A DNA stretch of 21,691 nucleotides from Caryophanales bacterium UBA6414 (GTDB lineage: Bacteria > Bacillota_I > Bacilli_A > RF39 > UBA660), in contig DJPK01000028.1 of NCBI GenBank assembly GCA_002438545.1, positions 27,702 through 49,392 of the forward strand. Reading direction: 5' to 3'. The notes under the pieces were generated by a model. That model was given only the letters and a program-made list of their open reading frames with translations, was not told where the DNA came from and did no database searches. The translations under genes and the position numbers were made by a program. Positions 14,477 to 19,865 of the stretch are shown piece after piece. How positions within the stretch are numbered: position 1 is the first letter of the stretch; every line of letters starts with the position of its first letter.

Positions 14477-15138
14477 TGAAGAATATTATATTTATTTCTC
14501 CTCCATCAGCTGGAAAGGGAACACAATCTAAGTTGATTAGTGATGAGTATAATATTCCTCATATATCTGTTGGTTCACTTCTTCGTGATGTTGCTGATGG
14601 CGATAGCGATATGGGAATTAAATTAAGAGAAGTTCTTGCTAATGGACAACTTGTTGATAACAATATTACATTTAAAATTCTAAAGGGTAGGCTTATGGAA
14701 GATGATTGTAATAATGGTTATATTCTGGATGGTTATCCAAGAAGTATGGAACAAGCTATTTATTATGAAAAATTATTAAATGAACTTAATAAAGATTTAG
14801 GTTTAGTAATATTTTTAGATATTTCTAAAGAACTTGCTACAAAGAGAGCATTAAGTAGACTTATGTGTTCTAGTTGTGGTAGTTCATATAATTTAGATAT
14901 TCCTAGTTTAAGACCAAAAGTTGATAATATATGTGATCGTTGCGGTAATAAATTATCAGTAAGAGGGGACGATAACAAAGAATCTTTTGAAAAAAGATTT
15001 GATGTTTATATGAATACAACAAAAGAACTTATCGATTATTATGAAAATAAGGGTGTACTTAGAAAAGTCTTAGTTACTGAGGGAAAGAGTGCATTAGATA
15101 TTTTTGAGGAAATTAAGGAGATAATTAATAATGATTAG
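14476..15138 (+). CDS. adk: Adenylate kinase, zinc-LID type, with unusual P-loop
   Basis: Adk interconverts ATP plus AMP and two ADP. The 220-residue protein has the long LID with four zinc-ligand cysteines, C131, C134, C153 and C156, as in Gram-positive enzymes. The substrate arginines expected in the family are all seen: R37 in L-L-R-D, R89 in D-G-Y-P-R, R128, R163 in V-R-G-D-D and R174. The P-loop is odd: it reads S-P-P-S-A-G-K-G-T-Q at 8-17, whereas almost all Adk have G-x-P-G-x-G-K-G-T. Both the first and the second loop glycine are serine, while the catalytic Lys 14 is kept. The gene overlaps secY by 1 nt and map by 8 nt. Confidence 0.96.
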   Translation: MKNIIFISPPSAGKGTQSKLISDEYNIPHISVGSLLRDVADGDSDMGIKLREVLANGQLVDNNITFKILKGRLMEDDCNNGYILDGYPRSMEQAIYYEKLLNELNKDLGLVIFLDISKELATKRALSRLMCSSCGSSYNLDIPSLRPKVDNICDRCGNKLSVRGDDNKESFEKRFDVYMNTTKELIDYYENKGVLRKVLVTEGKSALDIFEEIKEIINND

Positions 15139-15889
15139 TATTAAGAGTGATTATGAAATTTCTTTAATGAGAATAGCTGGTAATATTGTTTATCAGACAC
15201 ATCAATATTTAAAACCATTTATTAAACCTGGTATTACTACTAAAGAACTTGATAAGTTAGCACATGATTTTATAATGAGTAAAGGTGCGTATCCTTCTTG
15301 TTTAGGATATGAAGGATATCCTGCTAGTATATGTATTTCTGTAAATGAGGAAGTTGTTCATGGTATTCCTTCTAAGCGAAAACTTAGAAATGGTGATATT
15401 GTAGCACTTGATATATGTGCTTGTTATAAAGGATATCATGGAGATTCAGCATGGAGTTATGCAGTAGGAGATATAAGTGAAGAAAAGAAATATTTACTTA
15501 AGCATACTGAAGAATCTTTATATGAAGGTTTAAAGCAAGTTAGAGAAGGAGCTAGAATTGGTGATATTTCTAATGCTGTTGAGAATTATGCTAAGAAATA
15601 TAAGCTTGGTGTTGTAAAAGAATTAACAGGGCATGGTATTGGTAGTGAATTACATGAGGATCCTGATGTTCCAAATTATGGAAAGAAGGGTACTGGCCCA
15701 CTACTTAAAGCGGGTATGGTAATTGCTATTGAACCAATGTTAAATTTAGGAACAGCTGATGTTTATTTACTTGATGATGATTGGACAATTATTACACAAG
15801 ATGATAAACCGTCAGCGCATTTTGAACATACTGTCTTGGTTAAGAAAGATGGTTATGAGATTTTGACAGGAGATGATAATTTTGGGTAA
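15131..15889 (+). CDS. map: Methionine aminopeptidase, type I
   Basis: This metalloenzyme removes the initiator methionine from new proteins. The 252-residue length fits type Ia enzymes without N-terminal extension. All five metal ligands are in place: D94 and D105 (D-I-C-A-C-Y-K-G-Y-H-G-D), H168 (T-G-H-G-I-G), E201 (A-I-E-P-M) and E232 (F-E-H-T-V). The substrate-side histidine H78 in V-V-H-G-I-P is also present. The gene overlaps adk by 8 nt at its start and infA by 8 nt at its end, the common secY-adk-map-infA order of Bacillota. Confidence 0.98.
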   Translation: MISIKSDYEISLMRIAGNIVYQTHQYLKPFIKPGITTKELDKLAHDFIMSKGAYPSCLGYEGYPASICISVNEEVVHGIPSKRKLRNGDIVALDICACYKGYHGDSAWSYAVGDISEEKKYLLKHTEESLYEGLKQVREGARIGDISNAVENYAKKYKLGVVKELTGHGIGSELHEDPDVPNYGKKGTGPLLKAGMVIAIEPMLNLGTADVYLLDDDWTIITQDDKPSAHFEHTVLVKKDGYEILTGDDNFG

Positions 15890-16100
15890 GAACGACATTA
15901 TTGAAACTCAAGGTAAAGTTATAGAACTTTTAAAGGGCGGAATATTTAGAGTTGAATTAGAAGGCGGACACATTGTAGAGGCTCATGTTTCTGGTAAAAT
16001 GCGCGTAAATAATATACGTATTCTACCAGGTGATACAGTTGTCGTAGAATTATCACCTTATGATTTAAAACATGGGCGTATTACTTATAATAAAAAGTAG
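15882..16100 (+). CDS. infA: Translation initiation factor IF-1 (TTG start)
   Basis: IF-1 binds the A site of the 30S subunit during initiation. The OB-fold sequence is clear: G-K-V-I-E-L-L-K-G-G-I-F-R-V-E-L, H-V-S-G-K-M-R-V-N-N-I-R-I and L-S-P-Y-D-L-K-H-G-R-I. The TTG at 15882 gives exactly 72 residues, the family length, and has AGGAGA at 15868-15873 with an 8-nt spacer. An ATG at 15873 is in frame but lies on top of that ribosome binding site and would add three residues. The start is inside the last codons of map (8-nt overlap). Confidence 0.96.
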   Translation: MGKNDIIETQGKVIELLKGGIFRVELEGGHIVEAHVSGKMRVNNIRILPGDTVVVELSPYDLKHGRITYNKK

Positions 16101-16118
16101 GAAATAGGAGGAATTAAA

Positions 16119-16232
16119 ATGAAAGTTAGAGCTTCAGTTAAACCTATGTGTGAAAAATGTAAAGTAATCAAACGTAAAGGTAAAGTTATGGTAATTTGTG
16201 AAAATCCAAAACACAAACAAAAACAAGGTTAA
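16119..16232 (+). CDS. rpmJ: 50S ribosomal protein L36 (37 residues)
   Basis: This very small gene codes for the 37-residue zinc-ribbon protein L36, which helps organise 23S rRNA. The sequence starts M-K-V-R-A-S-V-K-P-M-C and has the standard zinc ligands C11, C14, C27 and H32, followed by K-H-K-Q-K-Q-G at the end. A strong AGGAGG ribosome binding site lies 8 nt before the ATG. It sits between infA and rpsM, its usual place. This is the zinc-containing form. Confidence 0.98.
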   Translation: MKVRASVKPMCEKCKVIKRKGKVMVICENPKHKQKQG

Positions 16233-16247
16233 TAGGAGGAAATAGTA

Positions 16248-16616
16248 ATGGCACGTATTAAAGGTATTGATATACCAAATGAAAAAAGAATTGAAATTTC
16301 ACTAACTTATATTTATGGTATTGGAAGAAGATTATCTAAAACTATATTAACAGCTGCTAATGTTGATTTAGATAAGAAAGCTAAAGATTTAACAGATGAT
16401 GAATTAGCTAGAATCAGAAAAGAAATCGATAAATATACAGTTGAAGGTGACTTAAGAAGAGAAGTCAATATGAATATTAAGACTAAAATGGAAATAAATT
16501 CATATCAAGGTACAAGACATAAAAAGAATTTACCTGTTAGAGGTCAAAGAACTAATAGAAATGCTAGAACTCGTAAAGGTAAAGGTAAAGTTGTAGCTAA
16601 TAAGAAGAAAGCGTAG
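16248..16616 (+). CDS. rpsM: 30S ribosomal protein S13
   Basis: S13 is at the top of the small-subunit head and contacts P-site tRNA and L5 through its basic tail. At 122 residues it is normal: start M-A-R-I-K-G-I-D-I-P-N-E-K-R, then Y-I-Y-G-I-G-R-R, and the C-terminal L-P-V-R-G-Q-R-T-N-R-N-A-R-T-R-K-G tail. AGGAGG lies upstream; rpsK follows after 20 nt. Confidence 0.99.
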   Translation: MARIKGIDIPNEKRIEISLTYIYGIGRRLSKTILTAANVDLDKKAKDLTDDELARIRKEIDKYTVEGDLRREVNMNIKTKMEINSYQGTRHKKNLPVRGQRTNRNARTRKGKGKVVANKKKA

Positions 16617-16636
16617 ATAAGGAGGAATAGATATAT

Positions 16637-17026
16637 ATGGCTAAGACATATAATGCAAGAAAACGTAAAGTTAAGAAGAATGTTCCTAATGGTGAAGTAC
16701 ATGTTCATTCTACATTTAATAATACAGTTGTAACTATCACTGATGAAGCTGGTAATGTAATTAGTTGGGCTTCTGCTGGAACTCAAGGTATAAAAGGAAG
16801 TAAGAAATCAACTCCATTTGCTGCTTCTATGGCTGCTGAGGCAGCTGGAAAAAAAGCAGTTGATATGGGAATGAAAAAGGTAAAAGCATTCGTTAAAGGA
16901 TTAGGTCAAGGAAGAGATGCTGCTGTTCGTGCCTTATCAACAGTTGGATTAGAAGTAACTAGCATAACAGATGTAACACCAATTCCACATAATGGTTGTC
17001 GTCCACCAAAAAGACGTCGTGGATAA
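16637..17026 (+). CDS. rpsK: 30S ribosomal protein S11
   Basis: S11 forms part of the small-subunit platform near the E site. Its 129 residues match the family. It shows H-S-T-F-N-N-T-V-V-T-I-T-D, S-W-A-S-A-G-T-Q-G-I-K-G-S-K-K and the C-terminal P-H-N-G-C-R-P-P-K-R-R. The gene is followed by rpoA in the usual alpha-operon order. Confidence 0.99.
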   Translation: MAKTYNARKRKVKKNVPNGEVHVHSTFNNTVVTITDEAGNVISWASAGTQGIKGSKKSTPFAASMAAEAAGKKAVDMGMKKVKAFVKGLGQGRDAAVRALSTVGLEVTSITDVTPIPHNGCRPPKRRRG

Positions 17027-17043
17027 AGAAAGGGAGTATACTT

Positions 17044-17997
17044 ATGTTAAAATTTGAAAAACCAGATTATAAAGTTAAAGAATATATTAAAGATAATTTT
17101 TATGGTAAATTTGAAATTGGTCCTTTAGAAAAAGGATTTGGTACTACTTTAGGTAATGCTCTTAGAAGAGTTATGTTATCTAGTTTACCAGGTGACGCAA
17201 TTACTAGTGTTAAAATAGATGGTGTTGCTCATGAATTTCAAAAAATGGATGGAGTTATCGAAGATGTAACAGCTATTGTATTAAATTTAAAGAGTATTGT
17301 TATTAAGAATCATAGTGATGATTATAGTAAGATACTTAGATTATCTGCTGTAGGTCCTAAAGTTGTTACTGCTGGTGATATTGAAGCAGATGCTGATATA
17401 GAGATTTTAAATCCTGATCAAGTAATTGCTAATATTGCTGAGGGTGGTAGTCTAAATATGGAAATGACTATTGGTACTGGTAGAGGATATACAAGAGCTG
17501 AAGAAAATAAAAAATTATTTGAAAAGAATATGCTTAATGTAATTGCTATTGATAGTTTATATGCTCCAATTGAAAGAATTAATTATGAAGTTGAACCTGC
17601 GAGAGTTGGCCAAAACGATCATTATGATAAATTAGTTCTTGAAGTATGGACTAATGGTTCTATTACACCAGAAGAATCAATAGCACTTGCTAGTAGAATA
17701 TTAATTGAGCATTTTAATATTTTAACTGATTTGAATGAAATTGCTGATGAGACTGGTCTTATGACTTGTAAGACAGATGATCCTACTCAAAAGATGCTTG
17801 ATGTATCAATTGATGATTTAGATTTCTCTGTTAGAGCATATAACTGTCTTAAGAGAGCTGGAATTTTAACATTACGTGATTTGGTTGATAAAACTGAAAA
17901 CGATATGATGAAGATTCGTAATTTAGGTAAGAAGTCATTAAAAGAAGTAATAGATAAAGTAAAAGATATGGGATTATCTTTTAAATCTGAAGATTAG
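17044..17997 (+). CDS. rpoA: DNA-directed RNA polymerase alpha subunit
   Basis: Alpha dimerises to start RNA polymerase assembly; its C-terminal domain contacts UP elements and activators. From the ATG at 17044 it has 317 residues, the normal length. The N-terminal domain shows P-L-E-K-G-F-G-T-T-L-G-N-A-L-R-R at about residues 26-41. The C-terminal domain shows L-D-F-S-V-R-A-Y-N-C-L-K, with the Arg and Asn that bind DNA, and the helix-hairpin-helix I-R-N-L-G-K-K-S-L. A GTG at 16996 inside rpsK is in frame but has no site; AAAGGGAG at 17029-17036 fixes the ATG. Confidence 0.98.
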   Translation: MLKFEKPDYKVKEYIKDNFYGKFEIGPLEKGFGTTLGNALRRVMLSSLPGDAITSVKIDGVAHEFQKMDGVIEDVTAIVLNLKSIVIKNHSDDYSKILRLSAVGPKVVTAGDIEADADIEILNPDQVIANIAEGGSLNMEMTIGTGRGYTRAEENKKLFEKNMLNVIAIDSLYAPIERINYEVEPARVGQNDHYDKLVLEVWTNGSITPEESIALASRILIEHFNILTDLNEIADETGLMTCKTDDPTQKMLDVSIDDLDFSVRAYNCLKRAGILTLRDLVDKTENDMMKIRNLGKKSLKEVIDKVKDMGLSFKSED

Positions 17998-18012
17998 TGA
18001 GGAGGAATTATT

Positions 18013-18354
18013 GTGGCTTATAGAAAACTTGGAAGAGATAATAAACACAGAAGAAGTATGTTAGCTACTTTAACAAAACAACTTATTGAAAACGAAAGAA
18101 TTGTTACTACTGAAACTAGAGCAAAAGAAGTTAGAAAATGTTTTGATAAGATGGTTACATATGGTAAAAATGGTAGTCTTGTTTCTAGAAGACTTGCCCT
18201 TGCATTTTTACATAATGATGAAGCATGTGTAAATAAAGTATTTAATGATATAGCTCCACGTTATAAAGATAGAAATGGTGGATATACTAGAATTGTTAAA
18301 ATGAAAGAAAGAAAAGGAGATAACGCTTTATTAGTTATCTTAGAATTAGTTTAG
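18013..18354 (+). CDS. rplQ: 50S ribosomal protein L17
   Basis: L17 lies near the tunnel exit of the large subunit. The 113-residue protein starts M-A-Y-R-K-L-G-R-D-N-K-H-R-R-S-M-L and has E-N-E-R-I-V-T-T-E-T-R-A-K-E-V-R, both family hallmarks. The start is GTG 18013 with GGAGG directly upstream. It is the last gene of the operon; its TAG stop forms part of a terminator stem. The cobalt/energy-coupling transporter genes that often follow rplQ in Bacillota are absent. Confidence 0.99.
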   Translation: MAYRKLGRDNKHRRSMLATLTKQLIENERIVTTETRAKEVRKCFDKMVTYGKNGSLVSRRLALAFLHNDEACVNKVFNDIAPRYKDRNGGYTRIVKMKERKGDNALLVILELV

Positions 18355-18378
18355 GACTCTTAGGAGTCTTTTTCTCTT
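18353..18378 (+). terminator. Intrinsic terminator at the end of the ribosomal operon
   Basis: AGGACTC at 18353-18359 pairs with GAGTCTT at 18364-18370 around the loop TTAG, with five Watson-Crick pairs next to the loop and two weaker outer pairs. The tail TTTTTCTCTT follows. The stem begins inside the rplQ stop codon. The next -35 box starts only 5 nt after the tail. Confidence 0.8.
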
Positions 18379-18382
18379 GTAG

Positions 18383-18411
18383 TTGACACATACGTTTGTT
18401 TATGCTATAAT
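18383..18411 (+). promoter_or_regulatory. Perfect consensus sigma-A promoter for the kinase-like gene
   Basis: TTGACA at 18383-18388 and TATAAT at 18406-18411 are both perfect, the spacer is exactly 17 bp, and TG at 18403-18404 adds the extended -10 element. This is the best promoter in the window, better than that of the ribosomal operon. The start of transcription would be near 18418, leaving a leader of about 19 nt with GGGGGAG at 18425-18431. Confidence 0.92.
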
Positions 18412-18436
18412 ATTTCGTCGATATGGGGGAGATATT

Positions 18437-19156
18437 ATGAAATATTATAACAAGGATGGTAAAGAGGTTAGTTTTACGACAACTTCTAAAATTAATGATA
18501 CAGGTTGTTATGGTAATATTTATAAAGTAGTGGAAGATGAAAATATTTGTTTAAAGGAACTAAAAGATGTTGAACCTAAGAAGCCTTTGACAATATTTGA
18601 TGATACACCAACTGTTATTAGTGAAGATATATTTAATTATTTTAGAAATTTTAATGACCCTAACTTTTGTAAGTTATATGATTTACTTTATAATAAAGAT
18701 AATAAAATAGTAGCATATACAATGAAATATTATAAAAGTGCTATTGATAATATTTTGTCTATGCCTGTTGATTATTTAGTTGATAATTTTAGTGCTATAT
18801 ATGATGCGATGGATAGACTCGCTAAAGATTTAGTATTAGTAGTAGATTTACATAATAGGAATATGATACTTACAAGTGATAATATAGTTCTTGTTGATTT
18901 TGATAAATATCGTCGGGAAGATAACAAATTATCTGATGGAGAAAAAGGTAAGTCATACGATGTTATATTAGGTATTAATACTAGTGCTTTATATTATGCT
19001 TTTTCTAAGATGCTTAATGATGCTTTGGGTAAGATTGGAATGAAAACTGCTGATAACGTATTGTTAGTATCTGAATTGTTCTCATTTGGTACTGATCCGC
19101 TTGTTTTAAAGAGAAGATTAAGAGGATGTAAAAGTATTAGAGATTATTTTTATTAA
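18437..19156 (+). CDS. Protein-kinase-like fold protein of unknown substrate
   Basis: I do not recognise a named family, but this 239-residue protein carries a compact kinase-like pattern. A glycine loop reads G23-C-Y-G26-N-I-Y-K-V. A candidate ATP lysine is K40 in C-L-K-E-L. The catalytic loop D137-L-H-N-R-N142 has the spacing of D-L-x-x-x-N in Ser/Thr and aminoglycoside-type kinases, though the preceding His or Tyr is Val. The metal-binding motif is D154-F-D instead of D-F-G. The residues needed for phosphotransfer are thus present. No transmembrane segment or extra domain is seen. The ATG at 18437 is chosen because it follows GGGGGAG (18425-18431); an earlier in-frame start codon would lie in the promoter. 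The gene stands alone, between a terminator and a T-box leader. The substrate is unknown. Confidence 0.75.
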   Translation: MKYYNKDGKEVSFTTTSKINDTGCYGNIYKVVEDENICLKELKDVEPKKPLTIFDDTPTVISEDIFNYFRNFNDPNFCKLYDLLYNKDNKIVAYTMKYYKSAIDNILSMPVDYLVDNFSAIYDAMDRLAKDLVLVVDLHNRNMILTSDNIVLVDFDKYRREDNKLSDGEKGKSYDVILGINTSALYYAFSKMLNDALGKIGMKTADNVLLVSELFSFGTDPLVLKRRLRGCKSIRDYFY

Positions 19157-19162
19157 AATATA

Positions 19163-19191
19163 TTGATTTTTATAGTAGTTTGTTTTATAAT
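19163..19191 (+). promoter_or_regulatory. Promoter of the T-box/thrS operon
   Basis: TTGATT at 19163-19168 and TATAAT at 19186-19191 are separated by exactly 17 bp. The start of transcription would be near 19198, just before the T-box stem I. No terminator is seen between the kinase-like gene (stop 19154-19156) and this promoter, so transcripts from 18418 may also enter the T-box leader. Confidence 0.85.
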
Positions 19192-19197
19192 TTATTT

Positions 19198-19392
19198 GTA
19201 AATACGTTGAAGAGGACATGGTTATTAATTTAACTATAAAGAGAGTTTATGGTTGGTGTGAATAAACTAGTTTGGTTAATAATTACTACCTTGGAGTTAG
19301 GCTTGAAAAAGTTTTCGGGTAATACCGTTATGTGAATTAAGTTAAATAAGAGGATGGTACCGTCTTTTAGACTCCTTGCCATACTCTTTTTT
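19198..19392 (+). promoter_or_regulatory. T-box riboswitch, threonine type, with terminator and antiterminator
   Basis: T-box leaders sense uncharged tRNA and then let transcription continue. Stem I is visible: AGAGAG 19240-19245, and a distal stem GTTTAT 19245-19250 with ATAAAC 19262-19267 around the conserved GGTTGGTGTGA. A lower helix pairs TTATTAA 19222-19228 with TTAATAA 19276-19282. Its 3' side leads into the specifier region with ACT 19285-19287 and ACC 19288-19290, both threonine codons. The T-box AGGATGGTACCGTC is at 19351-19364. The antiterminator pairs AGGA with TCCT and GTCT with AGAC around the bulge TGGTACC. The competing terminator pairs AAGAG and ATGGTA with TGCCAT and CTCTT (19348-19388), then a T run to 19392. 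The TGGT in the bulge predicts A at tRNA position 73. Confidence 0.93.
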
Positions 19393-19412
19393 ATGTTATG
19401 TGGGGGGATGAT

Positions 19413-19865
19413 ATGTCAAAAAACGTTAATGTTAATTTATTGTATCATTGGGGTGACAAGGCTATTGATGATTTAGAAAAAGATTATATTAGAATGATTA
19501 CTATTAAACAGTTTATTAATGATGAAAATTTTTTAGCATCATTTGTTAAGATATATAATGGTTTTTTAAACTCTAATAATTTTAAGAAAGGAATTATGGC
19601 TGATTTAATTATAATTTATTTATCTTTAGCAGATAGTATTATTAATTTAGATGAAGATATATGCAGAGATATTGTTGATAATGCTTCTATTGAGACAATT
19701 GGTTTTTATGGTGATATGGTTACTCATAATGATTTAAGAAAGTTATGTATAAATAAATATTGGGATTATGTATTTGAGTTTTATGATTTTACTTCACATG
19801 ATAAAGATAATTCAAAGTGTTTAAAAAGAAAAATAGTTAATGAATATGGAGAGGATGATAAATAA
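19413..19865 (+). CDS. Unrecognised 150-residue protein in the thrS operon
   Basis: I do not recognise this protein. It is 150 residues, acidic, with no signal peptide or clear transmembrane span. The middle (about residues 25-100) alternates hydrophobic and polar residues as in an all-alpha protein. The C-terminus is charged, and three cysteines are scattered without a metal-site pattern. Aromatic residues are common (for example Y-H-W-G-D near residue 11 and Y-W-D-Y-V-F-E-F-Y-D-F near 115-125). It lies between the T-box terminator and thrS, so it should be expressed when threonyl-tRNA is low. Its TAA overlaps the thrS ATG (TAATG). The ATG at 19413 follows a run of six G at 19402-19407; an ATG at 19398 has no site. 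It does not look like the TGS domain missing from ThrRS. Confidence 0.8.
   Translation: MSKNVNVNLLYHWGDKAIDDLEKDYIRMITIKQFINDENFLASFVKIYNGFLNSNNFKKGIMADLIIIYLSLADSIINLDEDICRDIVDNASIETIGFYGDMVTHNDLRKLCINKYWDYVFEFYDFTSHDKDNSKCLKRKIVNEYGEDDK

Noticed and set aside
14763..14978. Minus-strand open frame inside adk
   Set aside because: Fully covered by adk on the other strand, and the sequence has no recognisable pattern.
16544..16786. Minus-strand open frame across rpsM and rpsK with hydrophobic stretches
   Set aside because: The hydrophobic look comes from the complement of Lys-rich codons; it is antisense to two ribosomal genes.
18383..18436. N-terminal extension of the kinase-like protein
   Set aside because: The open frame continues upstream, but this DNA is the promoter itself, and a good ribosome binding site precedes ATG 18437.
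19200..19392. T-box of tyrosine specificity (TAC triplets in the specifier region)
   Set aside because: The downstream operon encodes ThrRS, and ACT and ACC are present at the same place, so threonine is the simpler reading.
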